Shown piece after piece: positions 50,001-58,078 of a DNA stretch of 64,000 nucleotides (its first letter is position 1; each line of letters begins with the position of its first letter). The translations under genes were made by a program, and so were the position numbers. Below the pieces are notes generated by a model. That model saw only the letters and a program-made list of their open reading frames with translations, did no database searches and had not been told where the DNA came from. The DNA is from Tumebacillus flagellatus (GTDB taxonomy: Bacteria > Bacillota > Bacilli > Tumebacillales > Tumebacillaceae), in the NCBI RefSeq assembly GCF_000714935.1, contig NZ_JMIR01000007.1, positions 97,229 to 161,228 on the forward strand, given 5' to 3'.

Positions 50001-51222
50001 CATGGTGCCTTCGTACTTCGTGCTCTTGCCCGAATTGCCGCTCAATGCCATCCAAAAGCTGGACCGCAAAGCGTTGCTCGCCATCCCGTTGGAGAACCAT
50101 TCCGTCTCGGCTCAGCAGTACGCGGCACCGCGCAGCGCCGCCGAACGGGAGTTGGTGCGGATCTTCGAAAACGTACTGCGGGTGGAGCCGGTCGGCGTTC
50201 ATCACGACTTCTTTGAACTCGGGGGCAACTCGATGCGGGTTCTCGGCGTGTTGGGTGCGATGCAGCAGGTGTTCCAAGTCAAGTTCTCTGTCGCGGGCGT
50301 TTATCAGCGTCCCACGGTCGCCAAACTCGCCGAATGGGTGGAAGAGACCCTGCAAGCGAACACTTCGCGCCCGCAAGAGTTGTTGCGAGACGGGGCTCTT
50401 TTGATCCAGCAAGGAACAGGCACGCGTCCTCCTCTGTTCTTCGTTCACGGTCAAGGCGGCGGCATCAGCAGTTTCTTCCCGCTAGCCAAAGCGTTAGGGC
50501 CGGAAGAGACGGTGTACGGCTTGCAGGGGTTCGGGTACGAGTCGGGCGTCGCGCCGTACGATTCGATGACGGAGATTGCCAAGCGGTACGTCGAAGAAAT
50601 CCGCCGCCTCCAACCGGAGGGGCCGTATCGGATTTACGGGTGGTCTTTTGGCGGGACAGTGGCGTTTGAAATGGCGCGCTGTTTGGAACAGCAAGGCCAA
50701 CGGATCGAAATCTTGGGCCTCTTCGATGCAATTCCGATGGACCAGCCGGGCGATCTGCGGGAGCGACGGGCGTGGACCGAGATGGATGTTTTGCGGTTTA
50801 CGTTGGTCGACTTGGGACTCGATACATCGGTGCTCGACGAGCGGGACGAGGAGCAAGCGTTTGACTACGTGACAGAGCAAATGGTGCTCGCGGGGCGTTT
50901 CCCGGCGGGCGCTTCCAAAGAGAGCATCCGTGCCCAAGTGCAGATCATGGCCGCACACGGCACCGCTTCGAGATTCTATCGTTATGAAGGGCCTGTGCGC
51001 ACCGATCTTCATCTGTTCCGAGTTTCGGAAATGACCGCCCATGCTCACCCCTTGGTGGAGCCTGAGGACTGGGCACCCCGCACCGACGGTTCGGTCTATG
51101 TGTATCCCGTTTTGGGTGACCACAACTCCATGTTGGATGTGCAATACCTAAGCGTGTTGGTCGAGCGGATGAGAGAAGCCGACCGGCAAGCGAGATCCCG
51201 ATACCTCCAGGAAAAAGCCTAG
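44032..51222 (+). CDS. NRPS3: degenerate C - A(Dab-like) - T - C - A - T - thioesterase
   Basis: 2396 residues. Residues 10-430 are a condensation-like domain with HHALILDP (about 135-142) in place of HHxxxDG. A3 (about 455-960) has pocket D-I-W-E-I-T-A-D-D, one change from the published 2,4-diaminobutyrate code, and an odd GASETSDD core. Carrier Ser is near 1003. The next C domain has HHIMIDF (1193-1199; Gly replaced by Phe). A4 (about 1510-2030) has D-V-W-C-V-I-L-V-H. Carrier Ser near 2066 in LGGNSM. The C-terminal thioesterase (about 2125-2396) has GWSFGG with Ser 2205 and GDHNSM for the His. This is the terminal enzyme that releases or cyclises the product. GTG 44032 has AAAAGGA 11 bases upstream; ATG 44056 is an alternative. 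Confidence 0.9.
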   Translation: MNYLSKENMLEVIELSRLQESLLSGSDTQDLARLPLHLNAYELEGTIDPAVMEEALNAVISSYPELRSVFRPLKNRVVQACLKQRPVELQVFDGASSTEEVAASHLEPLDIGTGPLLRAALLLHSDTRATLLVTHHALILDPESKALLVGEWMAQYESLLRTNARTPAQSRPRYSDYVKWLTRQDWMPAKEFWRAQAGELMPSMALSTLRQSVDAGPFVQADQELDMELSAALRKAAQNAQVSEKALAAAAWSLLVALYSGEERVTFGLRASGRVPELEASGRGLGPYSNRLPLGVGTAGEQSVQEFLQTVDEKLRRVEASAFLPEAEVRADAAVAEGVMLYDTALSFADLEERTRQGFSWSESFAQSTVPEPPLQVGVQAGEQWKVVWSYARNTLSLQTILRLQSQWRTLLQSLAAADMSAKLGDLTLVSEQERAQLAGFNVSAQPDPDLSLLAHQVIESQVLRTPDRVAVRCQDQALTYAQLNAEANRLAWRLRRSGFGRDDVAALFAERDISMLIGILGVLKAGGAYVPLDTANPVARNRTVVENSRAKVVLTQTPFVGEAAQLAEGLDTEVVNLSDVEARSGESAENPTFQNEPADLANVFYTSGSTGLPKGAMVEHIGMLNHLYAKINLVGLDETGVVAQTASHCFDISVWQFLAPLMVGGVTVIYPNSVSTDPDALLPAVQRDGVTELELVPAMMEMMWRSAEETDGVPLSLLRHLIATGEGLPAELSNRWRRKFPNVCLINAYGASETSDDFTHEVIRELVSEDRPYVSLGTVIPHHSVYVLDRFLRQVPVGCLGEICVTGIGVGRGYLHDPERTAKAFLRNPFDDGRGPRLYRTGDLGYFLPDGKLMYVSRVDFQVKVRGHRIELGEIEAALRKHEQVDQCVAIVRKDESGQNRLLAYVVTSQPTEASVLRDHLRQWVPEYMIPEAVLLLEKMPLNQNGKIDRKALPEPNGLTGAQEIVAPRSPVETALVQIWQDVLQVPELGIDQNFFELGGHSLKTIQVRARIKKRLGVDLPLHQLFESPTVRELALLVGDAAVQEAESMTIPKLPAAERYPMSHAQQRLFFLQSLNPEDITYNMPSLLELEGELNHAALVRAFEQVIARHDVLRATYEMEGEAFFQRVHPPAPLECPLVDLSGSSEDEQEAIVWKHFHEESQKPFDLTAGPLVRLMVFRLGPSRHRMLFVLHHIMIDFWSFGVLTRELQALYAAACAGEPAALPPLPLQYTDYASWQNQRLHDGTLLQAEQYWLETLGTDLPELDLPTDHVRPSVMTAAGDQVRITLDTRLTSKLQALTTQGDATLFMVLLAGVSLLLSRLSGQRDLVIGTPEAGRNLLEVEGLIGLFANTLPLRIRLAQGHSFFELLEIVKASALQAYEHHEYPFDQMVELINPVRDMSRTPIFSVLFQVFRAGEERFQETTAGLRMRPVDLEVTAVKQDLQVEFVELPDTLECRLTYRTDLFEKTTIERWLQHLVNLLEQIADQPDAAVDKLSLLREAEKRHMIHEFNKTDVELRKELVAYELVEEQVDRTPDAIALIGEHETLTYREFDARVNSLAHYLRAQGAGPEVRVGMYLERSVEMVITVHAILKAGGVYVPLDINHPSERLYSVLEGASLALVVTTERLQGVFAESNVGLVVLDSAQHRWMEMPSSRPERVVEPNHLVYMFHTSGSTGVPKGVMNEHFAFCTMLQWLYEAFPLTDQDRVLFKTHHTFDVSTWELFLPLLRGAALVVARHDGHRDPEYLTQVVQEQQITWICFVPSALQIQLEQEDFKLCDSLKTVVTIGENLTAQVQERFYQTFATAELHNLYGPTEASVHATAWLCQRGDTRRYVPIGDPISNAKIYILDENREPAPFGLVGELFIGGDIVGRGYNNLEELTAQRFVQDPFASKPGARMYQTGDLVRRHPDGTIEYVTRADNQVKLRGFRIELGEIESALLNHPDVQQVSVLVRKEDGFESLAAYVVLEPDRPQETQPLRDWLSSKLPEYMVPSYFVLLPELPLNAIQKLDRKALLAIPLENHSVSAQQYAAPRSAAERELVRIFENVLRVEPVGVHHDFFELGGNSMRVLGVLGAMQQVFQVKFSVAGVYQRPTVAKLAEWVEETLQANTSRPQELLRDGALLIQQGTGTRPPLFFVHGQGGGISSFFPLAKALGPEETVYGLQGFGYESGVAPYDSMTEIAKRYVEEIRRLQPEGPYRIYGWSFGGTVAFEMARCLEQQGQRIEILGLFDAIPMDQPGDLRERRAWTEMDVLRFTLVDLGLDTSVLDERDEEQAFDYVTEQMVLAGRFPAGASKESIRAQVQIMAAHGTASRFYRYEGPVRTDLHLFRVSEMTAHAHPLVEPEDWAPRTDGSVYVYPVLGDHNSMLDVQYLSVLVERMREADRQARSRYLQEKA

Positions 51223-51242
51223 TAGAAGAGGGTGGCTTACAC

Positions 51243-52529
51243 ATGAAATATCGTGAGTTGCACATCAACATCCGCGTTCGGTTGGTGGAAGCGTTTCTCG
51301 TCAATTTGGTCGGGAACATGATTTATCCGTTCATGGCGATCTACTTCGCGGAAAAACTGGGGGCTGCGATCACCGGCTATTTGATGATTCTCTACATTCT
51401 GATTGGTCTTGGTTCCGGCCTGTACGGCGGAACCCTCACCGATCGGTACGGCAGGCGGCGCATGCTCCGGTGGGCGGAGACCGGTCGGGTGCTGTCGCTT
51501 GCGACGATGGCGTTTGCGAACTCGCCTTGGTTTGACTCGCCGGTCGTGACGTTGGTTTCGATGCTGGCGTTGAACGGGTTTGGCGGGTTGGCGTTCCCGG
51601 CGATGCAAGCGATGATCGTGGATTGCACCACGCCGGAGAACCGAAAGTTCGTCTACAGCTTTGACTATTGGGCGCTCAACACATCGTTGTTGGTCGGCGG
51701 CATGGTGGGGGCGTTTTTCTTCCGGGACTATCTGTTTGAATTGATGTCGGCAGCCGCTCTCGTCTCGTTTGGTTCTCTGATGTTGCTGTTGTTTGTCATC
51801 CAAGAAACGCACCATCCGGCGCCCTCCCAAGGAGGGCAGCAGACATCCGCCCCAAAGAGCGGCAGCGGATACGGCAAGGTGTTTCGCGACAGCACGTTTA
51901 TGATCTACATCTTGGCATGTGCGCTGTTGATCTCGATGGAGAACATCTTCTTCAACTACTCGGGCATTCGACTGTCCAACGAGTTCTCTCACTGGACGCC
52001 GTTTGCTTGGATGAATCTGAATTGGCACGTGGACGGCGTCGGCATGTTCGGGGTGTTGCGGACGGAAAACGCGTTGCTCGTCGTGTTGCTGTCGGTGGTG
52101 GCGGTGCGCGTGTTCAGCCGGTTTCGCGACTTGGGCGTTTTGATGACAGGGATCTTGCTGACCTTGGCCGGCTTTGCGATTCTCGCGGTGACGAACAACC
52201 CTTGGTTGCTGGTGATCTGCATGCTGGTTGCGACCGGCGGGGAGCTGTTGCACACCTCGATCCGCCAATCGTACCTCGCCGAAATGATCCCGGCGGCCAA
52301 TCGCGGCACGTACATGGCGCTCACCGGTCTGATCGGAGTCACCTCGCAAATGATCGGAGCCGGTTCGATCACCATCGGCGCGTATGTGCCTTCGTGGACG
52401 ATCGGTGTTGTCACCGTGTTGATCGGCGTGAGTTGCGCGGCGCTGTTTCTCGTCACGATCAAACGCTTGCCGGAGCGAAAGCGGAACATGCAGGCGGAGG
52501 CGGTTGGGCAGGAAGCGGCTTCCATATAA
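51243..52529 (+). CDS. MFS transporter, probable product exporter
   Basis: 428 residues with 11-12 hydrophobic helices. The loop between helices 2 and 3 has GGTLTDRYGRRRML, the MFS motif A. It sits between NRPS3 and the PKS in the same orientation, 20 bases from one and 32 from the other, so it is part of the cluster. Export of the peptide-polyketide or self-resistance is the likely role. The central cytoplasmic loop (THHPAPSQGGQQTSAPKSG) divides the two six-helix halves. Confidence 0.85.
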   Translation: MKYRELHINIRVRLVEAFLVNLVGNMIYPFMAIYFAEKLGAAITGYLMILYILIGLGSGLYGGTLTDRYGRRRMLRWAETGRVLSLATMAFANSPWFDSPVVTLVSMLALNGFGGLAFPAMQAMIVDCTTPENRKFVYSFDYWALNTSLLVGGMVGAFFFRDYLFELMSAAALVSFGSLMLLLFVIQETHHPAPSQGGQQTSAPKSGSGYGKVFRDSTFMIYILACALLISMENIFFNYSGIRLSNEFSHWTPFAWMNLNWHVDGVGMFGVLRTENALLVVLLSVVAVRVFSRFRDLGVLMTGILLTLAGFAILAVTNNPWLLVICMLVATGGELLHTSIRQSYLAEMIPAANRGTYMALTGLIGVTSQMIGAGSITIGAYVPSWTIGVVTVLIGVSCAALFLVTIKRLPERKRNMQAEAVGQEAASI

Positions 52530-52561
52530 GAACGGGATTGTGAATGAAGGAGGAAATGGGA

Positions 52562-55500
52562 ATGACGGAGCGTTTGAAACAAGGATATGAACCGATCGCC
52601 ATCGTGGGGATCGGATGCCGCTTTCCGGGCGGCGTGGACAGTCCGGAAAGTTTTTGGAACTTGTTGGTTGAAGGAGTTGACGCGGTGACCGAAGTTCCGA
52701 GCGATCGCTGGGACGTCAAGCGTTTCTACCATCCCAATCGGGAAAAGCCGGGCGCGACGCATTCGCGCTGGGGCGGTTTTTTGGACAAAATCGACCAGTT
52801 CGATGCGGAGTTTTTCGGCGTGTCGCCGCGGGAAGCCAACACGATGGACCCGCAACAGCGCTTGATGCTGGAAGTCACCTGGGAAGCGTTGGAAGATGCG
52901 GGGCTGCGTCCGGAAACGCTCGCAGGGTCCAAGACCGGCGTTTTTGTCGGCTGCTTCACGAACGATTATCAATGGCTGCAAGTTTCCGAAAAAAACGCCA
53001 ATCACCTCGAACTCCATACGACCTCCGGACTTTTGATGACGTTGCACTCCAACCGCATTTCGTACGTGTTTGATTTCCAAGGTCCGTCGATGACGTTGGA
53101 CACCGCGTGCTCGTCATCGCTGGTGGCGGTCCATCTGGCTTGCCAGAGCTTGATCACGGGCGAGTCCAACTTGGCGTTGGCAGGCGGCGTCAACGTGATG
53201 CTGAAGCCGGAATTGAGCAACTCGCTGTCCAAAGGGGGATTCCTCTCTCCCGACGGCCGCTCCAAAGCGTTCGATTCGCGCGCCAACGGGTACGTGCGCG
53301 CCGAAGGGGCGGGCATGGTCGCGCTGAAGCGACTGGAAGATGCGTTGGCGGACGGCGATCCGATCTATGCGGTCATCGCCGGGTCGGCGTGCAACCAAGA
53401 CGGCCGCAGCGTCGGCCTGACGGTTCCCAGCGGCTCTTCGCAAGAAAACTTGGTCCGTGAAGCTCTGCAACGGGCGGGCATCGGGGGTAACCAACTGCAA
53501 TACATGGAAGCGCACGGCACCGGCACGGCGGTAGGCGACCCGATTGAAGCGACGGCGTTGGGGACCGTGCTGTCGGAAAACCGACCCGCTGATGAATTCT
53601 GCTGGGTGGGCTCCGTCAAAACCAACCTCGGTCATACCGAAGGGGCGGCGGGTGTGGCCGGGCTGATCAAAGCCGCGCTGTGCTTGAAAAACGAACAGAT
53701 TCCGCCGCATCTGCACCTGTTGAACGTCAATCCGGCTATCGACTTCGACAGTCTGCAACTGCGCGTCCCGAACTCGAACGTCCCGTGGCCGTCCACTTCA
53801 CAGCCGCGCTATGCGGGCATCAACTCGTTTGGATTTGGCGGCACGAACGCGCACGTCGTCTTGCGGGAAGCACCGACTGTGGACAAAACGCAACCGTCGC
53901 GTGCGGCTCACGATTTTCTGATCCCGCTCTCCGCTCGCACGCCCGACGCGCTGGTTGAAGTCGCCGCGTCCTACCACCGTGCGCTTGCAGAAGCAGGAGA
54001 ACTGGAAGGCGTGTCGCTTGCCGACCTCGCGTTCAGCACAGCGCAACGTCGCGGGCATCACGGACAACGCATGGCGCTCGTGGCATCCGAACAAAGCGAG
54101 CTGCTCGAAGCGCTCGAAGCCGTGATCTCCGGCGAAGCGCACGACCGGGCTGTGGTCGGCACCACGGCGGTGCTGCCGGACAAGCCTCGTGTCGCGTTCG
54201 TCTACACGGGGATGGGCCCGCAGTGGTGGGGGATGGGCCGACAACTCTATGCAGAGGAGCCTGTCTTCCGCGACGCGCTGGACCGGTGCGACCGCGCGTT
54301 CCAAGCGGTTTCCGGCTGGTCTTTGCTGGAAGAGATGTTCAAGGACGAAGCTGAGTCCCGCATGGTGGAAACCCAGATCTCGCAGCCGGCCAATTTGTTT
54401 TTGCAGATCGGGTTGACGAACTTGTGGCGCTCCAAAGGCATTGAGCCGGACGGCGTGATCGGACACAGCGCCGGCGAAGCATCGGCTTCGTATGCGGCCG
54501 GGATCATGAGCATCGAAGAAGCGGTTCGCGTGGTGTACCACCGCAGCCGCCTGCAACAAAGCATGACCGGTCAGGGCACGATGGTCGCTGTCGGGATGCC
54601 GGAAGCGTCGATCCGCGAACACATGGCCGGTTTGGAAGATCGAATTTGCGTGGGCGCGATCAACTCGCCCAGCGGTGTCACGCTCGCCGGCGATACGGAA
54701 ACGCTGGAGCGCGTGCTGGCTCCGTTGCAGGAAACGGACGTGTTTGTTCGTTTTTTGAAAGTGGGAATGGCGTTCCACAGTCATTTCATGAACCCGATTC
54801 GCGAGGAGTTCCTCGGTCATCTGGAAGGGATGAAAATCAACCCGACCCGTTTGCCCTATTACTCGACCGTCTTGGGAACCCGCACGGACGTTCACGAACA
54901 CGGAGTGGAGTACTGGTGGCGCAACTTGCGTGATACCGTGCAATTCTCCAACGCGTTGCTGAACATGATCGACGACGGGTACAACGTGTTCCTGGAAATC
55001 GGACCGCATCCCGTCTTGGCGGCTTCTGTGCGCGAGTGCTTGACGCTCAAGGGGCGCACCGCCGAGGTCTTGCCGTCGATTCGACGCGCGGAACCGGAAC
55101 GCCCGCAATTGTTGCGCTCGCTGGGAGCCCTGTACACGCTGGGTCTGGAGCCGAATTGGGAGAGCGTCAACGGAACCGGTTCGTTCGTCCGCTTGCCCGT
55201 GTATCCGTGGCAGCGAGACGTGTACTGGCACGAGTCGCCGGAATCCCGCCGCTATCGGGTGGGCGACCCGGACGCTCACCCGCTGCTCGACCAGCGCGTG
55301 CCGATGGCGCGTCCCGTCTGGGAGAGCAACGTCGATCTCTGGCGTCTGCCGTATCTCGGCGACCATCGAATCCGCGGAGCCGTTGTCTTTCCCGGGGCGG
55401 CGTATCTGGAGATGGGGATGGGCGCTGCCCGCAAGTTCTACGGAGACCAGATCACAGGCTTGGAAGTGACGCAGGTCACGTTCGAAAAAGCTCTGTTCCT

Positions 55501-58075
55501 CAACGAAGAGACGGGGAACCGTCTGCAGTTGCACCTCGATCCGGCCAACGGGCGTTTCGAAGTGTACGCAGCGGGATTTGAAGCGGACCCGATCTGGGCG
55601 CGCCATGCGTTCGGGACGGTCAAGCCGCATCCGGCTCCGGCCGTCCGCCGCACCAACCTCGAATCGTGGCGGGCCGACTGCACGCGTTCGATTTCCGCAG
55701 AGCAAGCCTACGCACACTTTGCCGGCCTTGGTTTGGAATATGGCGTGTTGTTCCGAGGCTTGGAGCAGATCCGGCAAGGGCACGGCAAAGCGATGGCGGA
55801 GATTGCGATGCCGGAATCTTTGGCGGCAGATGCCGGGGAGTACGTCATCCACCCGGCCCTGTTGGACATCTCCCTGCAGATGATGGCGGCCGTTTTGCCG
55901 ATCGGAGACGCGGGGAGTTCCGCGCTCTTCATGCCGGTCGAACTCGGACGCTTGGCGATCTGGTCGAAACCGCAGGCGAAGATGCTGGCGTTCGCAGAGC
56001 TGCACGAGCACACGGAATCGACGGTGCGTTGCTCGATCACCGTCACCGATGAATCGGGCCAAGTTCTCTTGGAAGTCGCAGATATCCTCGCCCAGTCTCT
56101 TCAAAACGACGCCGCGCACGCTCGCCACAGCATCCCTTCGTTCGCGGAACAGGTCTGGACGCCGCACGAGCGCGAGCGTTCGGCGGCGGGTGCCGAAGAA
56201 ATGGACGCAACAGGAGTGTGGCTGTTGTTTGCGGACGAGGGAGAGGTCGCGGAGCAGGCGGCCCGCCAACTGCGCGCGCATGGCGGGACACCCGTGCTGG
56301 TGCAAGCGGGCACAGAGTTCCAACGCCTCGGCCAAGACTCCTATTCGATCCAAGCGGCCGAAGGAAGCGACTACCTCCGCCTGATGCAGGACCTGTCAGC
56401 GGACGGCCGGGCTCCCCGCGGACTCGTGCATTTCTGGAGCTTAAACCAAACGGGTGCCGATGCGATGCAAGAGTCCGGATGCGGCAGCGCGCTGTTGCTC
56501 GTCCAAGCCCTCGAAGCCGCTTCTGTGAAACCGCGCATCTGGTTTGTCACGCGCGGCGCGAACCCGATCAACGGAACGGAGACGGCGGACGGTCTCGGCC
56601 AATCCGCGCTTTGGGGCCTGGGTCTCGTCATCGGGCACCAAGAACATCCGGAACTCTGGGGAGGGCTTCTCGACCTCGACCCTGTCCAAGAGCCGTCGCA
56701 CGACGCAGCGCAACTCCTTCAAGAAATTCTGCGGCCGGACGGCGAAGACCAGATCGCCTTCCGCGCAGGGCAACGACTGCTTCCCCGTCTGCAGGAGCGG
56801 GACATGACCGTTCCGTTGCCGCCGAAGTTCCGCTCGGACGGCGCGTACCTGATCACCGGGGGCTTCGGCGGACTGGGCTTGCTGTTTGCGCGTTGGCTGA
56901 TTGAACACGGAGCCCGCCACTTGATCCTCGTCGGGAGAGAGCCGTTCCCGGCCCGCCGCGATTGGAGTCAACACCCGGCAGACAGCCGCTTGGGTCAACG
57001 CATCCAAGCAGTGCGCGACCTCGAGTTGCTCGGGGCAAGCGTCCACATCACAGGGTTTGACATCGCAGACGAAGCCGGCTTGCAACACTTCCTCGACGAG
57101 TATGACCGCGAGGGAAGACCGGCAATTCGCGGCATCCTTCATACTGCCGGCACGGCGATCCCGCAACTGCTCTCGAAGATGACGCTGCAAGACCTGTATG
57201 ACGTGATGAAACCGAAAGTGCGGGGCGCTTGGAATTTGCACCGCGCCTTCGCCGACCGCGACCTCGATCACTTCATCCTGTTCTCGTCGACCGCTGCGCA
57301 ACTCGTCTCGGCCGGACAGGGGAACTACTCGGCCGGCAACAAGTTCCTCGACGCGCTGGCCCGCTTCCGCCACGGACAGGGACTGCCCGCCCAGAGCATC
57401 AACTGGGGGTCTTGGGCGGATGTCGGCTTGGCGATCAATCTCGACCTGTTGGACTTCTTCGAGCGTCGAGGTCTCTTCCCGATCCAGCCGGACCAGGGCT
57501 TGGAAGCGTTCGGCCATCTGATCGCCCACAACGTTCCGCAGATCACCGTCGCAGCGATGGATTGGAACACCTTCTGCCAACACAACTATCCGGCCGGCGT
57601 GCTCCCGCCGCTTTTGGCGGACATCCGGGCACAGCTTGGCGATGCGGAATCGGACGGTGGAAACGGGGAAAGCGAACCGGTCGACTTCAGTGAACGCTAC
57701 CGCCAAACGGACACCGAAGAGCGCCAACACGTGCTCCAAGATCAACTCTCCGACGTCGTCTCGCAAGTTTTGCGCATCCCGCGCGCCAAGTTGCTCCCGG
57801 AGCGCTCTCTGCAAATGTACGGGCTTGACTCGATGATGGCGATCGAACTCAAAGGCCGTCTGGAAAAAACGATCGGGGCTTCCGTGCCGATCGTGGAACT
57901 CATTCGCGGCGTAAGCGTGGCTGAACTGGCCTCTTCCTTGCGTCCGCAAGTCGACGAATGGGCGTTGCTGTCCACCGCAGACGTCGAGGAAGATCTAGTG
58001 GCTGAGCTCAGCGAACTCTCGTCCGAGGAATTGGATGCATTGTTGGCAGAGATCGCAGCTTCGAAGGAGGAGTAA
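52562..58075 (+). CDS. Type I PKS: KS-AT-DH-KR-ACP
   Basis: 1837 residues from ATG 52562; AAGGAGG lies 8 bases upstream, unlike the ATG at 52544. KS: DTACSSSL with Cys 183, then EAHGTGT and GHTEGAAG. AT: GHSAGEA with Ser near 636, and GMAFHS, the malonyl-type motif. DH: HRIRGAVVFP (HxxxGxxxxP, His near 935) and DISLQ near 1102. KR: GGFGGLG near 1429, catalytic Tyr in GQGNYSAGN near 1589; the LDD motif of B-type ketoreductases is absent. ACP: YGLDSMMAIE, Ser near 1757. There is no ER and no loading domain, so it should extend a trans-supplied acyl starter by one malonyl unit to an enoyl chain. The acidic tail SSEELDALLAEI faces the basic helix at the NRPS4 start. Confidence 0.92.
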   Translation: MTERLKQGYEPIAIVGIGCRFPGGVDSPESFWNLLVEGVDAVTEVPSDRWDVKRFYHPNREKPGATHSRWGGFLDKIDQFDAEFFGVSPREANTMDPQQRLMLEVTWEALEDAGLRPETLAGSKTGVFVGCFTNDYQWLQVSEKNANHLELHTTSGLLMTLHSNRISYVFDFQGPSMTLDTACSSSLVAVHLACQSLITGESNLALAGGVNVMLKPELSNSLSKGGFLSPDGRSKAFDSRANGYVRAEGAGMVALKRLEDALADGDPIYAVIAGSACNQDGRSVGLTVPSGSSQENLVREALQRAGIGGNQLQYMEAHGTGTAVGDPIEATALGTVLSENRPADEFCWVGSVKTNLGHTEGAAGVAGLIKAALCLKNEQIPPHLHLLNVNPAIDFDSLQLRVPNSNVPWPSTSQPRYAGINSFGFGGTNAHVVLREAPTVDKTQPSRAAHDFLIPLSARTPDALVEVAASYHRALAEAGELEGVSLADLAFSTAQRRGHHGQRMALVASEQSELLEALEAVISGEAHDRAVVGTTAVLPDKPRVAFVYTGMGPQWWGMGRQLYAEEPVFRDALDRCDRAFQAVSGWSLLEEMFKDEAESRMVETQISQPANLFLQIGLTNLWRSKGIEPDGVIGHSAGEASASYAAGIMSIEEAVRVVYHRSRLQQSMTGQGTMVAVGMPEASIREHMAGLEDRICVGAINSPSGVTLAGDTETLERVLAPLQETDVFVRFLKVGMAFHSHFMNPIREEFLGHLEGMKINPTRLPYYSTVLGTRTDVHEHGVEYWWRNLRDTVQFSNALLNMIDDGYNVFLEIGPHPVLAASVRECLTLKGRTAEVLPSIRRAEPERPQLLRSLGALYTLGLEPNWESVNGTGSFVRLPVYPWQRDVYWHESPESRRYRVGDPDAHPLLDQRVPMARPVWESNVDLWRLPYLGDHRIRGAVVFPGAAYLEMGMGAARKFYGDQITGLEVTQVTFEKALFLNEETGNRLQLHLDPANGRFEVYAAGFEADPIWARHAFGTVKPHPAPAVRRTNLESWRADCTRSISAEQAYAHFAGLGLEYGVLFRGLEQIRQGHGKAMAEIAMPESLAADAGEYVIHPALLDISLQMMAAVLPIGDAGSSALFMPVELGRLAIWSKPQAKMLAFAELHEHTESTVRCSITVTDESGQVLLEVADILAQSLQNDAAHARHSIPSFAEQVWTPHERERSAAGAEEMDATGVWLLFADEGEVAEQAARQLRAHGGTPVLVQAGTEFQRLGQDSYSIQAAEGSDYLRLMQDLSADGRAPRGLVHFWSLNQTGADAMQESGCGSALLLVQALEAASVKPRIWFVTRGANPINGTETADGLGQSALWGLGLVIGHQEHPELWGGLLDLDPVQEPSHDAAQLLQEILRPDGEDQIAFRAGQRLLPRLQERDMTVPLPPKFRSDGAYLITGGFGGLGLLFARWLIEHGARHLILVGREPFPARRDWSQHPADSRLGQRIQAVRDLELLGASVHITGFDIADEAGLQHFLDEYDREGRPAIRGILHTAGTAIPQLLSKMTLQDLYDVMKPKVRGAWNLHRAFADRDLDHFILFSSTAAQLVSAGQGNYSAGNKFLDALARFRHGQGLPAQSINWGSWADVGLAINLDLLDFFERRGLFPIQPDQGLEAFGHLIAHNVPQITVAAMDWNTFCQHNYPAGVLPPLLADIRAQLGDAESDGGNGESEPVDFSERYRQTDTEERQHVLQDQLSDVVSQVLRIPRAKLLPERSLQMYGLDSMMAIELKGRLEKTIGASVPIVELIRGVSVAELASSLRPQVDEWALLSTADVEEDLVAELSELSSEELDALLAEIAASKEE

Positions 58076-58078
58076 ACC

